From contig CAKKRO010000136.1 in assembly GCA_919902625.1 (NCBI GenBank), positions 4,155-24,599 of the forward strand: a stretch of 20,445 bases of DNA, read 5' to 3'. How positions within the stretch are numbered: the stretch's first letter is position 1; each line of letters starts with the position of its first letter. The position numbers and the translations under genes were made by a program. The notes below the pieces were generated by a model. The model had not been told where the DNA came from. It ran no database searches and saw only the letters and a list, made by a program, of their open reading frames with translations. The DNA is from Nitrosomonadaceae bacterium. GTDB taxonomy: Bacteria > Pseudomonadota > Gammaproteobacteria > Burkholderiales > Nitrosomonadaceae. Shown here one piece after another: positions 7,685 to 16,354 of this stretch.

Positions 7685-9414
7685 TTGACCGGCTTGTTTT
7701 TAGTTTCGGAAGGGCTCTGAAAGAACCGCATGTTACTCGGAGTATCTGATGTTTTTAAGTTTTCTGTGATGCATCCGTTTTCCAGAACAATAATTCGGTC
7801 AATTTTTTTTAACGGAGGAATATGCTGAGTGAAAATGAGGGTGGTACGATTTTGCACCAGTTTTTCCAAGGCTGAAAGCAGACTATCCGATCCAGGCCCG
7901 TTTGCAACAGATAGTTCATCTAAAATCAACAGGGGTGGATTCTTGAGTAACGCGCGCGCAATGGCAATTTGCTGAGACTGCGCTTTACTTATTTTTCCCC
8001 CTTCCTTGTCAATTTTCGTCTGTAAGCCTTCGGGCATATTTCGAATGAATTCCATGGCATGAGAAGCCTGCGCTGCACGGGTGATTTTTGCCTCGTTTGC
8101 ACATCTCATGCCACCATAGGCAATATTGCCGGCAACCTTTTCATCCAATAAAACACAATCTCCAGGAACTATGGCGATATTGGCATATAGATCATTCAAT
8201 TTGATCTCCGCGAGGGGGTAGTCGTCCAGCAATATGTTTCCGCTGGTTGGTTGTCGTAAACGGAGTATCAGGTCAATAAGCGCATTTTTCTCATTGTCAG
8301 TATAGTGAGTAAAAACAATCGTTTCACTTGGTTTTATGGTGAGGTTGATATGATCCAAGATGGGTTTTGTTTGTGTGTCATGACAAAAACAGATTTGTTC
8401 GAATACTAATTTTCCACAAATATGTTGCATGCTTTGAGTGCCTGTGTCCTCTTCATGTGCTTGATCAAGAAATGAAAACAAGGCTTCGATGATCGTTTGA
8501 TCCTGTTGAAGCTGCGCAAGTATGCTCGTGATGCGCTGTATGGGTATGATGAGCAGTAATACGGCCGAAATGAGTGCGCCTGCTTCATCCAAACCAAGTG
8601 TGTTATTAAAGGCTTGTTGCATCATAAAGTAAATGATTGCCACCCAAATCAATGCGGTGATTAATTGACTTGAAGGCACGATCGCCGCTCTAATCATTGC
8701 CTGCTGCATTTCTGCATGATGAATGGGTTCGGCAATCTTGCCGAGACGCTGGCTTTCATGTGTTTGGCCACCATCCAATCTGATTTCTCTGTAATGCTGG
8801 AGCGATTGCAATAAGCGCTGAATCAGATTGCTGGAAGCCAGTAGGATTTCCTGATTATTGGGTTTATTCGAATAACTATGTGTCATTTGAATAATCAAAA
8901 CAATAAGCGGCGATACCAGCAATAACAGAAACGAGAATTCTTGGTTGAGATAGAGGATGCAGATAATCAATCCAATGATGGTCAAAGTATCTTGAATCAA
9001 TATGGCGATATTACGGGTTGTGATATGGGTTATCTGATTAATATCGGCCATAAGCGTGTCGATCGTGTTTTTATTTAGATGACGATAATCACTGATCGGT
9101 AACGCTAGCAGCTTGGTAAAAACATCCGCACGTAAATCGACGCCCAATTGACTTCCCGCTTTCTCAACCGCATAGATACTGATTGAATGTGCGATGCCGC
9201 GCACAATAAACAGTGCAATCATTGCCAGCGATGCCATTTGTAATGACGCTTGGTTTTTCTGGATAAAGGAACTGTCAAGCATTTGCTGAATCAGTATGGG
9301 CAGTAATGCCATAGCCAATGCCATGATCAACAGGGCAAATAATGCTGGCAGGAGTAATTTCCGATATGGAATAATTCTTCCCAGTAAGCGGATGTGAGGT
9401 TTATGGTGGAGCAT
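7681..9414 (-). CDS. MsbA-like ABC exporter half-transporter with degenerate nucleotide-binding domain
   Basis: 577 residues with exporter architecture. A six-helix transmembrane domain (about 20-300) carries recognisable MsbA-type stretches (AGSQLGVDLRADVFTKLLALP). A C-terminal nucleotide-binding domain runs from about 335 to 550. That domain has lost most catalytic motifs. Walker A should read GxxGxGKST but is HYTDNEKNA (370-378), with only the Lys kept. The Q-loop Gln is Gly (IVPGD). The signature LSGGQ is ISKAQ (475-479). The D-loop SALD is VANG. Walker B with its Glu (LLILDE, 495-500) and the switch His (H531) remain. The frame is full length without stops, so the gene is not an evident pseudogene. 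It sits on the opposite strand inside polysaccharide genes, so glycan or lipid-linked transport is a guess. No good Shine-Dalgarno precedes ATG 9414. Confidence 0.85.
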   Translation of the reverse strand: MLHHKPHIRLLGRIIPYRKLLLPALFALLIMALAMALLPILIQQMLDSSFIQKNQASLQMASLAMIALFIVRGIAHSISIYAVEKAGSQLGVDLRADVFTKLLALPISDYRHLNKNTIDTLMADINQITHITTRNIAILIQDTLTIIGLIICILYLNQEFSFLLLLVSPLIVLIIQMTHSYSNKPNNQEILLASSNLIQRLLQSLQHYREIRLDGGQTHESQRLGKIAEPIHHAEMQQAMIRAAIVPSSQLITALIWVAIIYFMMQQAFNNTLGLDEAGALISAVLLLIIPIQRITSILAQLQQDQTIIEALFSFLDQAHEEDTGTQSMQHICGKLVFEQICFCHDTQTKPILDHINLTIKPSETIVFTHYTDNEKNALIDLILRLRQPTSGNILLDDYPLAEIKLNDLYANIAIVPGDCVLLDEKVAGNIAYGGMRCANEAKITRAAQASHAMEFIRNMPEGLQTKIDKEGGKISKAQSQQIAIARALLKNPPLLILDELSVANGPGSDSLLSALEKLVQNRTTLIFTQHIPPLKKIDRIIVLENGCITENLKTSDTPSNMRFFQSPSETKNKPVN

Positions 9415-9498
9415 AATGAGTAATTTTACATGAACATTCAGTAGTTATTGCATAGTACAATCGCCATTCCTGAATCTGCGGGTATCGAGATTTTACTT

Positions 9499-10431
9499 AT
9501 GTCAGCAGCGGATACTTCCTATACAACAAGGGATTCTTCAAAATTGGCTATTCCAAAACGGAAAGGCATTGTACTTGCGGGTGGTTCGGGTACACGGCTT
9601 TATCCAGTGACGCAAACTGTTTCCAAACAGTTATTGCCTGTATTTGATAAACCGATGGTTTATTACCCGCTCAGTACGTTAATGTTGGCCGGGATTCGAG
9701 AAATTCTGGTTATTTCAACACCGCATGATATTAAAAACTATGAGCAACTTCTAGGTAGCGGTGATCAATGGGGATTGAATATATCGTATGCAGAGCAGCC
9801 ATCACCCGATGGGCTGGCGCAGGCATTTATCATTGGCGAATCGTTTATTGGTAACGATTGTTCGGCTCTTGTATTAGGGGATAACATTTTTTATGGACAC
9901 GATTTTCATCATTTGTTGACTAATGCGATGGAACGACCACAGGGGGCCAGTGTTTTTGCCTACCATGTCCATGATCCAGAGCGTTACGGCGTGGTTGAAT
10001 TTGATGCGAAGGGCCGTGTGATTAATCTGGAAGAAAAACCCAAGCAGCCGAAATCCAATTATGCCGTGACCGGTTTGTATTTTTATGATCAGCATGTGGT
10101 TGATTACGCCAAGAGCCTTAAACCATCAGCACGCAATGAATTGGAAATCACGGATTTGAATCGTATCTATTTGGAGCAATCCGCATTGAGTGTTGAAATT
10201 ATGGGGCGTGGCTATGCGTGGCTGGATACCGGTACGCATGAGTCTTTACTGGATGCAAGCCAATTTGTTGCCACGATAGAGCATCGGCAGGGATTAAAAA
10301 TTGCCTGTCCGGAAGAAATCGCATTCAAGCAAGGATGGATTGATGCGGCGCAATTAGAGAAACTTGCGATTCCTTTGGCTAAGAATGGGTATGGGCAGTA
10401 TTTGCTGCAAGTGTTAAAGCGTGGATTCTGA
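9499..10431 (+). CDS. rfbA: Glucose-1-phosphate thymidylyltransferase
   Basis: RmlA/RfbA makes dTDP-glucose from dTTP and glucose-1-phosphate, the first step of dTDP-L-rhamnose synthesis. The nucleotide-binding signature [17 protein letters not shown] is followed by [33 protein letters not shown] carries the metal-binding Asp, and [20 protein letters not shown] and [20 protein letters not shown] complete the classical pattern. The open frame reaches back to a TTG at 9448, but ATG 9499 is preferred (310 residues; usual length about 290). Even so, the protein has an N-terminal extension of about 20 residues before the catalytic core. The gene is divergent from the ABC exporter and 32 bp ahead of rfbC, so an rfbA-rfbC-radA transcript is likely. 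Confidence 0.95.
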   Translation: MSAADTSYTTRDSSKLAIPKRKGIVLAGGSGTRLYPVTQTVSKQLLPVFDKPMVYYPLSTLMLAGIREILVISTPHDIKNYEQLLGSGDQWGLNISYAEQPSPDGLAQAFIIGESFIGNDCSALVLGDNIFYGHDFHHLLTNAMERPQGASVFAYHVHDPERYGVVEFDAKGRVINLEEKPKQPKSNYAVTGLYFYDQHVVDYAKSLKPSARNELEITDLNRIYLEQSALSVEIMGRGYAWLDTGTHESLLDASQFVATIEHRQGLKIACPEEIAFKQGWIDAAQLEKLAIPLAKNGYGQYLLQVLKRGF

Positions 10432-10463
10432 TTCAGACCCTCAATAGCAAGATTTATGCGTGT

Positions 10464-11009
10464 ATGAAATCAACTCAATTGGCTATTCCAGAAGTTCTTT
10501 TACTCGAACCCTGTGTTTTTGGGGATGAACGCGGTTTCTTTTTTGAAAGTTTTAATCAGCGCGAATTCGAGTCAGCGGTTGGAGAAAAAATGAACTTTGT
10601 GCAGAGTAATCATTCACGCTCTATTCAACATGTGCTCCGCGGCTTGCATTATCAGATCAAGCAAGCTCAGGGAAAGTTAGTGCGTGTGGTGGCGGGGGAA
10701 GTGTTCGATGTGGCGGTGGATATTCGTCGTTCATCCCCTACTTTTGGACATTGGGTGGGTGAGATACTCAGTGCAGGCAACAAAAAACAGCTATGGATTC
10801 CGGCAGGCTTTGCTCATGGGTTTATGGTTCTTTCCGGTTATGCCGAGTTTTTATATAACACAACGGACTACTGGGCGCCTGAACATGAACGCTGTATTGT
10901 TTGGAATGATGCGGCGCTGGGCATTGACTGGCCGCTCAAGGATAAACCGATTCTGTCTGAAAAGGATGCGCATGGTGCAACATTCAGCGCGGCTGAAGTC
11001 TATGATTAG
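10464..11009 (+). CDS. rfbC: dTDP-4-dehydrorhamnose 3,5-epimerase
   Basis: RmlC/RfbC epimerises dTDP-4-keto-6-deoxyglucose at C3 and C5 on the way to dTDP-L-rhamnose. The 181-residue length is normal for this cupin enzyme. Signature pieces are FGDERGFFFESFNQREF, NHSRSIQHVLRGLHYQ with the catalytic His (H62), and the beta-barrel segment WIPAGFAHGFMVLS. FLYNTTDYWAPEHE carries the catalytic Tyr (Y131). It follows rfbA by 32 bp and precedes radA by 10 bp. The intermediate steps (RfbB dehydratase, RfbD reductase) are not encoded in the window. Confidence 0.96.
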   Translation: MKSTQLAIPEVLLLEPCVFGDERGFFFESFNQREFESAVGEKMNFVQSNHSRSIQHVLRGLHYQIKQAQGKLVRVVAGEVFDVAVDIRRSSPTFGHWVGEILSAGNKKQLWIPAGFAHGFMVLSGYAEFLYNTTDYWAPEHERCIVWNDAALGIDWPLKDKPILSEKDAHGATFSAAEVYD

Positions 11010-11019
11010 TGATTGATTA

Positions 11020-12369
11020 ATGGCTAAGCAGAAATCTATCTACTCGTGTACCGAGTGTGGCGGGCAAACCCTGAAATGGCAGGGTCAATGCCCGCATTGT
11101 CAGTCATGGAATTCGTTGATGGAAACCATCGCGGAGAAATCGGTATCGCGCTTCAGCCCAGTATCAGAAACCAGCCAGGTGCAGAATTTAAGTACTATCG
11201 AAGCACGTGAAGAGCCGCGCTATCCAACCGGTGTGGATGAGCTTGACCGGGTTCTGGGGGGCGGTCTGGTGTATGGCGGTGTTGTGCTGTTAGGCGGAGA
11301 TCCTGGTATTGGTAAGTCGACCTTATTGCTGCAGGCACTCTCCCACATGTCCACCCATCACGCTGTATTGTATGTCAGTGGTGAAGAATCCGCGCACCAG
11401 GTAGCATTACGCGCCAAGCGTTTAGCACTGAATGTGGAGACAGTACATTTATTGGCTGAAATTCAACTGGAGAAAATCCAGTCTGTACTCATTGAACGGA
11501 AGCCGGCTGTTGCTGTGATTGATTCCATTCAGACAATCTATTCGGAGGTATTGCAATCGGCGCCTGGATCTGTTGCCCAGGTACGCGAATGTGCGGCGCA
11601 GTTAACACGCCTGGCGAAGGCGAGCGGCATCTGCATCATTCTGGTAGGCCACGTGACCAAGGAAGGCGCGCTGGCCGGCCCCCGTGTATTGGAACATATG
11701 GTGGATACGGTATTGTATTTCGAAGGGGATATGCATTCCAGTTTTCGTATGGTCCGCGCGTTCAAGAATCGTTTTGGTGCGGTGAATGAATTGGGTGTAT
11801 TTGCCATGGGAGAAAAAGGCTTGCGAGAAGTCAGGAATCCGTCCGCATTATTCCTTTCGCATCATGATGGACAAGTCCCGGGGTCGTGTGTCATGGTCAC
11901 GCAAGAAGGGACACGCCCGCTTTTAGTGGAAATACAGGCTTTAGTTGATGAAGCGCGCTCGCCCAATCCGCGTCGCTTATGCGTCGGATTGGAACAAAAC
12001 CGGTTGGCGATGCTGCTTGCGGTTTTGCACCGTCACGCAGGTATTCCCTGTTTCGATCAGGATGTATTCGTCAATGCTGTCGGTGGGGTGAAAATCACTG
12101 AGCCGGGCGCCGATCTTGCAATTGTGCTGGCTATTGTTTCTTCACTTAAGAACAAGCCGTTAGCAGAAAAGATGATCGTGATCGGTGAGATAGGTCTGGC
12201 AGGGGAAGTGCGCCCCGTTCAACGGGGACAAGAGAGATTGAAAGAGGCTGCAAAACTTGGTTTTAAACAGGCGATTATTCCGGTTGCCAATAAACCCAAG
12301 CAGCCCATCTCCGGTATTCATATCATCGCTGTTGGGCGAATCGGGGAAGCAGTTACCCATATGTATTAA
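11020..12369 (+). CDS. radA: DNA repair / recombination ATPase RadA (Sms)
   Basis: RadA is a RecA-like helicase that promotes branch migration of recombination intermediates in the cytoplasm. The 449-residue protein has the full domain set. An N-terminal C4 zinc finger uses C10, C13, C24 and C27 (CTECG, CPHC). The RecA-type ATPase has Walker A GGDPGIGKSTLL near 92-103. The RadA-specific KNRFG motif starts at K249 (KNRFGAVNELGVF). The C-terminal Lon-like domain includes GGVKITEPGADLAI and GEIGLAGEVRPV. It begins 10 bp after rfbC, with no strong Shine-Dalgarno, so translation may be coupled to the upstream gene. Confidence 0.97.
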   Translation: MAKQKSIYSCTECGGQTLKWQGQCPHCQSWNSLMETIAEKSVSRFSPVSETSQVQNLSTIEAREEPRYPTGVDELDRVLGGGLVYGGVVLLGGDPGIGKSTLLLQALSHMSTHHAVLYVSGEESAHQVALRAKRLALNVETVHLLAEIQLEKIQSVLIERKPAVAVIDSIQTIYSEVLQSAPGSVAQVRECAAQLTRLAKASGICIILVGHVTKEGALAGPRVLEHMVDTVLYFEGDMHSSFRMVRAFKNRFGAVNELGVFAMGEKGLREVRNPSALFLSHHDGQVPGSCVMVTQEGTRPLLVEIQALVDEARSPNPRRLCVGLEQNRLAMLLAVLHRHAGIPCFDQDVFVNAVGGVKITEPGADLAIVLAIVSSLKNKPLAEKMIVIGEIGLAGEVRPVQRGQERLKEAAKLGFKQAIIPVANKPKQPISGIHIIAVGRIGEAVTHMY

Positions 12370-12417
12370 TAATAGAGCCAACCCAAGATTTGTTCCATGA
12401 CCTATTTTTTTTGAAAA

Positions 12418-13218
12418 ATGCAGCGGCAACTTTGGATATTTTGCGGGTTATCAGTTGCTGTTGTTATGACAGCGATCATGCTTCCCCCTGTTTCTCAACC
12501 AGCCGATTATCATCAGTTTGCTGATCAGCGAAGTTTTTTTGATATTCCCAATTTTTATAATGTTGTTTCCAATCTGGCTATTCTGTTGAGTGGCATTGCT
12601 GGCCTGTTGTTTCTTTTTAATTCTTATCGATCGCCTGCGCAGAAAGTGTTTCTCAGCAGAAGCGAGTATTGGCCGTATTTAATTTTATTTTTAAGTGTTG
12701 CCGCATCAGCGCTGGGTTCAATTTTTTATCATTGGATGCCGGATAATGCGTATCTGTTTTGGGACCGGTTGCCTATAGCGGTGGGTATAACAGCTTTGCT
12801 TGCAGCAACGCTGGTTGAACGTGTCAGTCCGGCAGTGGGTTTGTGGTCATTGCCTTTTCTGACAATCCTGGGAATACTGAGTGTGTTGTACTGGTACTGG
12901 ACTGAGCAACAAGGAATTGGAAATCTAAACTTTTATATCGTTACACAATTCTATTCAATAGTGCTGATCGTTTTGTTGAGTATGCACTATCCATCACGCT
13001 ATACGCATTCGAAAGATATCTATCAGGTCATTGTTTTATATGCAGTGGCCAAGATGACTGAACTATTGGATATGCCAATCTATAACCTGACAGGTCATTT
13101 TATCAGTGGGCATACCGTGAAACACTTGCTGGTTGCATGGGTTGTTTATCGGATCGTGCGAATGTTGCAGAAACGGGAATTCTTATCAGAAAAGCGATCT
13201 GCCCTGACGGCATTGTAA
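12418..13218 (+). CDS. CREST-superfamily membrane hydrolase, alkaline phytoceramidase-like
   Basis: 266 residues with about seven hydrophobic helices. The metal-site pattern of the CREST family (alkaline ceramidase, PAQR receptors and others) is present: SxxxH as S101-IFY-H105, an Asp at D116 (FWDRLP), and HxxxH as H232-TVK-H236 near the C-terminus. The family acts as zinc-dependent intramembrane amide or lipid hydrolases. Eukaryotic members cleave ceramide; the substrate of bacterial members is mostly unknown. The start ATG 12418 follows a T-run and lacks a clear Shine-Dalgarno. It lies 48 bp behind radA on the same strand, and convergent with rhlE. Assignment is from motifs; the function in a bacterium without evident sphingolipids is open. 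Confidence 0.75.
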   Translation: MQRQLWIFCGLSVAVVMTAIMLPPVSQPADYHQFADQRSFFDIPNFYNVVSNLAILLSGIAGLLFLFNSYRSPAQKVFLSRSEYWPYLILFLSVAASALGSIFYHWMPDNAYLFWDRLPIAVGITALLAATLVERVSPAVGLWSLPFLTILGILSVLYWYWTEQQGIGNLNFYIVTQFYSIVLIVLLSMHYPSRYTHSKDIYQVIVLYAVAKMTELLDMPIYNLTGHFISGHTVKHLLVAWVVYRIVRMLQKREFLSEKRSALTAL

Positions 13219-13233
13219 GAAGGGTGATTAACA

Positions 13234-13264
13234 TGCTTTGCCCCGATCAATTCGAGACAAAGCA
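13234..13264. terminator. Weak stem-loop between convergent genes
   Basis: TGCTTTG (13234-13240) pairs with CAAAGCA (13258-13264) around a 17-base loop that holds a further CGA/TCG pairing. It is in the 59-bp gap between the ends of the ceramidase-like gene and rhlE, where a bidirectional terminator is expected. There is no clear U-run on either strand, so support is low. Confidence 0.25.
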
Positions 13265-13277
13265 GTATGAACAAAAA

Positions 13278-14654
13278 TTACTTCGGTCTTGCAAACTGAT
13301 GACCGGAGTTGAAGCTATTGCCATTTCTGAAAGAACTGGTGCGATTGTCGTGACTAAATGAACGGCCGCGATGATCGTTTTTATTTCCGGCACCACCTTC
13401 GTTTGCGGTGTTGAAGTCTTGACGGCTGCTATTACTGTTTGCGAATGGAGCGCGTTTACGTTTCTGAGTGACGCTGGGCGCACCTTTGAAACCACTATTT
13501 TGGGGGCGTGGTTTTATACGCGGCTCTAGACCGGGGATGATATGCGATGCAATGCGCTGCCCTGTATAGCGTTCAATTTTCATCAGATGCGCGCTATCTC
13601 GGTTCGATGCGAAGGAAACGGCAATGCCCGCTGCACCTGCCCGGCCAGTACGGCCAATACGGTGTACATAGTCTTCCGCAAATTTAGGTAAGTCAAAGTT
13701 GATCACATGCGTAATATCGGCGATATCAATTCCCCTGGCAGCCACATCTGTTGCAACAAGAACACGCAAGCCGCCACTGCGAAGTTTGGTGAGCGTACGG
13801 GTACGTTCACGTTGATTCATGTCTCCATGCAGCGCAGCTGCTGCGTAACCTTGGGCGTAAAGGCTATCGGCCAGAGTATCCGCATCGCGCTTAGTGGCCG
13901 TAAAAACGATAGCCTGTTTGAGTGCTTCATCGCGCAATACATGATTTAATAAGCGGTTCTTGTGTGACATATCGTCAACATAATGTAAGCGCTGCTCAAT
14001 GTTGTCGAGCCTTGCTTTCTGAGTAGCAACCTGAATCCGTTTTGGGGTCTTTAAAAGCTTTGCCGCCACCTTATCGATAGCGCCATCCAGAGTGGCGGAG
14101 AACAGCAGGGTTTGTCGAGTCGAAGGGGTGGCAGATGCAATACTTTCAACATCATCAATAAAACCCATATCCAGCATTCGATCTGCTTCATCCAGCACAA
14201 GCATTTCCAGTCGTTTGAAGTCAATTCGGCCGCGTTGAATATGATCAATCAGTCGTCCCGGTGTGGCGACCAGAATGTCCACAGGTTGAGATAATAATTT
14301 ATTCTGTAATGGGTAAGGCATGCCGCCCAGGATGCTGATTACCTTGGTACGTGGAAGGTATTTGCCATATTTTTTGGCAGCTTCGGATACTTGAAGAGCA
14401 AGTTCGCGTGTTGGGGTGAGTACTAAAACTCTTGGCCCGCGGCTTTGCACTTTCGCCGGTGTAGCCAGGAGATGGAGTGCTGGCAGCATAAAGGCTGCTG
14501 TTTTGCCTGTTCCGGTTTGTGCAGATGCCATAATGTCATGGCCTGAAAGTAATTCAGGGATGGCTTGTTTCTGGATGGGAGTAGGGGTTGTATACCCTGC
14601 GTCATGAATTGCTTTAACAATGGAGGGGTGTAACTTTAGATCTTCAAAAGACAC
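13278..14654 (-). CDS. rhlE: DEAD-box ATP-dependent RNA helicase RhlE
   Basis: A 458-residue RNA helicase that unwinds short RNA duplexes in ribosome assembly and RNA decay. All helicase motifs are intact and in order: Q motif (YTTPTPIQKQAI), AQTGTGKT, PTRELA, TPGR, DEAD (VLDEADRMLD), SAT (LFSATLDG), VATDVAARGID and HRIGRTGR. The last about 85 residues are a low-complexity tail rich in Arg, Asn, Ser and Gly, typical of RhlE RNA-contacting extensions. The start codon is GTG at 14654, with AGGA seven bases upstream. It is transcribed from a likely promoter about 215 bp upstream, leaving a long leader that may regulate it. Confidence 0.94.
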   Translation of the reverse strand: MSFEDLKLHPSIVKAIHDAGYTTPTPIQKQAIPELLSGHDIMASAQTGTGKTAAFMLPALHLLATPAKVQSRGPRVLVLTPTRELALQVSEAAKKYGKYLPRTKVISILGGMPYPLQNKLLSQPVDILVATPGRLIDHIQRGRIDFKRLEMLVLDEADRMLDMGFIDDVESIASATPSTRQTLLFSATLDGAIDKVAAKLLKTPKRIQVATQKARLDNIEQRLHYVDDMSHKNRLLNHVLRDEALKQAIVFTATKRDADTLADSLYAQGYAAAALHGDMNQRERTRTLTKLRSGGLRVLVATDVAARGIDIADITHVINFDLPKFAEDYVHRIGRTGRAGAAGIAVSFASNRDSAHLMKIERYTGQRIASHIIPGLEPRIKPRPQNSGFKGAPSVTQKRKRAPFANSNSSRQDFNTANEGGAGNKNDHRGRSFSHDNRTSSFRNGNSFNSGHQFARPK

Positions 14655-14677
14655 GTTGTTTTCCTAAAAAGTGAGAA

Positions 14678-14731
14678 TTGGACGCACGAGCAGGCAGATA
14701 TTGTCCAAATAGTGCATAGCCCTGCTAGCGC
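14678..14731 (-). ncRNA. Pseudoknot-like RNA element in the rhlE 5' leader
   Basis: On the minus strand the leader contains GCGCTAGCAGG (14731-14721), which can pair with CCTGCTCGTGC (14694-14684): ten of eleven positions pair, counting one G-U. The sequence TTGGAC (14708-14703) lies in the loop and pairs perfectly with GTCCAA (14683-14678) outside it. The order A-B-A'-B' is that of an H-type pseudoknot or of two alternative hairpins. The element ends about 14 bases before the AGGA Shine-Dalgarno of rhlE, so it could gate translation. No known RNA family is claimed. Confidence 0.4.
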
Positions 14732-14868
14732 ATTAAATAAAGCATCGCCGCTAACCAAGGTTGCCGCACATTTTCCGGAAAAAACTTGAAAAATTGAAGA
14801 GAGGCCAGGAACGATGAAACCAGAGAAGTTAATTGTGAAAATATATCCCGCAATCAACTTAACCATAA

Positions 14869-14897
14869 ATTATACTTAATTATTTAATATCCTGCAA
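14869..14897 (-). promoter_or_regulatory. Candidate rhlE promoter
   Basis: A perfect -10 TATAAT (14874-14869) follows TTGCAG (14897-14892, only the TTG conserved) after 17 bases. Transcription would begin near 14861 and give a leader of about 205 nucleotides. This is the only strong -10 seen in the gap on this strand. Confidence 0.45.
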
Positions 14898-14990
14898 TCT
14901 ATTTGTTTTGCTCTCCCGGTATTTCAGACGGTTCTTTTAATTTTCAGAGGTAATGATGTGAGACGCATGTAATGCGTAATAACGAAATGA

Positions 14991-16202
14991 TTACTGGATG
15001 ATGGCTTTAGCAAACTTGCGTTTTCCTACCTGTATTACAACAGATTCACCTCGTATTATTCGGGTCGATTTATCTTCGACTTTCTCGCCGTTCAGTTTGA
15101 CAGCGCCCTGGCTGATCATACGTAGCGCTTCACTGGTGCTGGACGTTAATCCTGTTAGTTTTAATAATTGAACCAGGGGTATTTCGCTATCTTGCGTTTG
15201 AATGATTTTCTCGGGTATTTCGTCAGGTAGTGCGCCATGTTTAAAGCGTGTTTCAAAGTCCGTGAGTGCTTCGACAGCATCTTGTGAACTATGGAAGCGC
15301 GCGACAATTTCCTGTGCGAACTTCACTTTGATATCGCGTGGATTGCGGCCTTCTTTGACTTCTTCCCGCCATTTCTGGATGGCGCTCAATGATTCAAAAG
15401 ATAGCAGTTCCAGATAACGCCACATTAACTGGTCAGACACGGACATCAGCTTGCCAAATATTTCTTTGGGGCTTTCGGTGATGCCTACATAATTATTCAG
15501 GGATTTGGACATCTTGTTGACACCGTCTAATCCTTCCAGCAATGGCATCGTGAGTATGCATTGCTGCGATTGTCCAAAATGCTTCTGGAGTTCTCGTCCC
15601 ATCAGCAGATTAAATTTTTGATCGGTTCCACCTAATTCAAGATCAGCTTTGAGCGCGACAGAATCATAGCCCTGAATTAAAGGATAGAGGAATTCATGAA
15701 TGGCGATAGCCTGGTTGTTGCGATAGCGCTTGTCAAAGTCATCTCTTTCCAGCATCCGTGCGACCGTATGTGTTGCTGCCAGTTTTATAAGATCGGCTGC
15801 ATTCAGTTTATCCATCCAGGATGAGTTGAATACCACTTCAGTTTGCTCAGGTCTGAGGATTTTGAAAACCTGAGTGGTATAGGATTTGGCATTTTCCGAA
15901 ACCTGCTCTCGCGTCAGTGGCGGGCGGGTGGTGTTTTTTCCGCTTGGATCACCAATCATACCCGTGAAGTCGCCAATCAGGAACAGGATATGGTGTCCCA
16001 TGTCCTGTAGTTGGCGCAGTTTGTTGAGTAAAACCGTATGGCCCAGGTGTAAATCCGGGGCGGTAGGATCAAATCCAGCCTTGATTCGTAATGGGCGTTC
16101 AGAAATAAGCTTGCTTTCCAGCTCTGTTTCGACTAATAGCTCATGGCTTCCGCGTTTTATAATCTCAAGTTGAGATTTTGTTGAGTTGTTTGAGTTGTTC
16201 AC
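14991..16202 (-). CDS. tyrS: Tyrosyl-tRNA synthetase
   Basis: TyrS charges tRNA-Tyr in the cytoplasm. The 403-residue protein has the class I signatures HLGH (HIGH variant, in [10 protein letters not shown]) and KMSKS ([14 protein letters not shown]). Tyrosine-site residues lie in the [16 protein letters not shown] region, and a C-terminal S4 RNA-binding domain covers about the last 65 residues. Length and spacing fit the compact proteobacterial TyrS type. The start is GTG 16202, preceded by a TTATCGTTATC repeat and by no recognisable Shine-Dalgarno. No in-frame ATG lies close by. It is divergent from the M23 peptidase gene across 152 bp that must hold both promoters; no clear consensus was found there. 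Confidence 0.96.
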   Translation of the reverse strand: MNNSNNSTKSQLEIIKRGSHELLVETELESKLISERPLRIKAGFDPTAPDLHLGHTVLLNKLRQLQDMGHHILFLIGDFTGMIGDPSGKNTTRPPLTREQVSENAKSYTTQVFKILRPEQTEVVFNSSWMDKLNAADLIKLAATHTVARMLERDDFDKRYRNNQAIAIHEFLYPLIQGYDSVALKADLELGGTDQKFNLLMGRELQKHFGQSQQCILTMPLLEGLDGVNKMSKSLNNYVGITESPKEIFGKLMSVSDQLMWRYLELLSFESLSAIQKWREEVKEGRNPRDIKVKFAQEIVARFHSSQDAVEALTDFETRFKHGALPDEIPEKIIQTQDSEIPLVQLLKLTGLTSSTSEALRMISQGAVKLNGEKVEDKSTRIIRGESVVIQVGKRKFAKAIIQ

Positions 16203-16354
16203 GATAACGATAAGTTAATGATTTTTATTTGTATTTTTATCTTTTAAAACAGTCCGGTTCATTTTCAATTGTACCTTAGTGCATGTTTTGCCTGTTTTCA
16301 TGTTAGACTCGCGTCTGTTTGCAAATGATAAGAATGACTGGAGGTACTTCATAG

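Larger units (their letters stand above)
14655..14990. other. Intergenic region between rhlE and tyrS, mostly rhlE leader
   Basis: 336 bp without a convincing gene. From about 14861 to 14655 it is probably transcribed as the rhlE 5' leader. It contains short palindromes (TTTTCCGGAAAA, 14771-14782; AACCAAGGTT, 14753-14762), a pyrimidine-rich tract, and the interlocked pairing listed separately. Near the tyrS end, ACGCAT-GTA-ATGCGT (14963-14977) is a six-pair palindrome without a U-run. It may stabilise the tyrS transcript end. Confidence 0.5.

Noticed and set aside
13137..13361. Plus-strand 74-codon open frame at the end of the ceramidase-like gene
   Set aside because: It overlaps two well-supported genes and has no ribosome binding site or family resemblance.
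14636..14866. Minus-strand 76-codon open frame upstream of rhlE
   Set aside because: It overlaps the rhlE start, has no Shine-Dalgarno, begins almost at the predicted transcription start and shows no family resemblance. It is better explained as leader RNA.
14814..14879. Plus-strand 21-codon ORF (starts MKPEKLIVKIY) with an AGGA upstream
   Set aside because: No plus-strand gene follows for more than 1.4 kb, so a leader peptide makes no sense, and the AGGA can arise by chance.
16203..16354. T-box or other riboswitch ahead of tyrS
   Set aside because: The leader is short and AT-rich, with no T-box sequence (TGGNACCGCG) or specifier stem visible.
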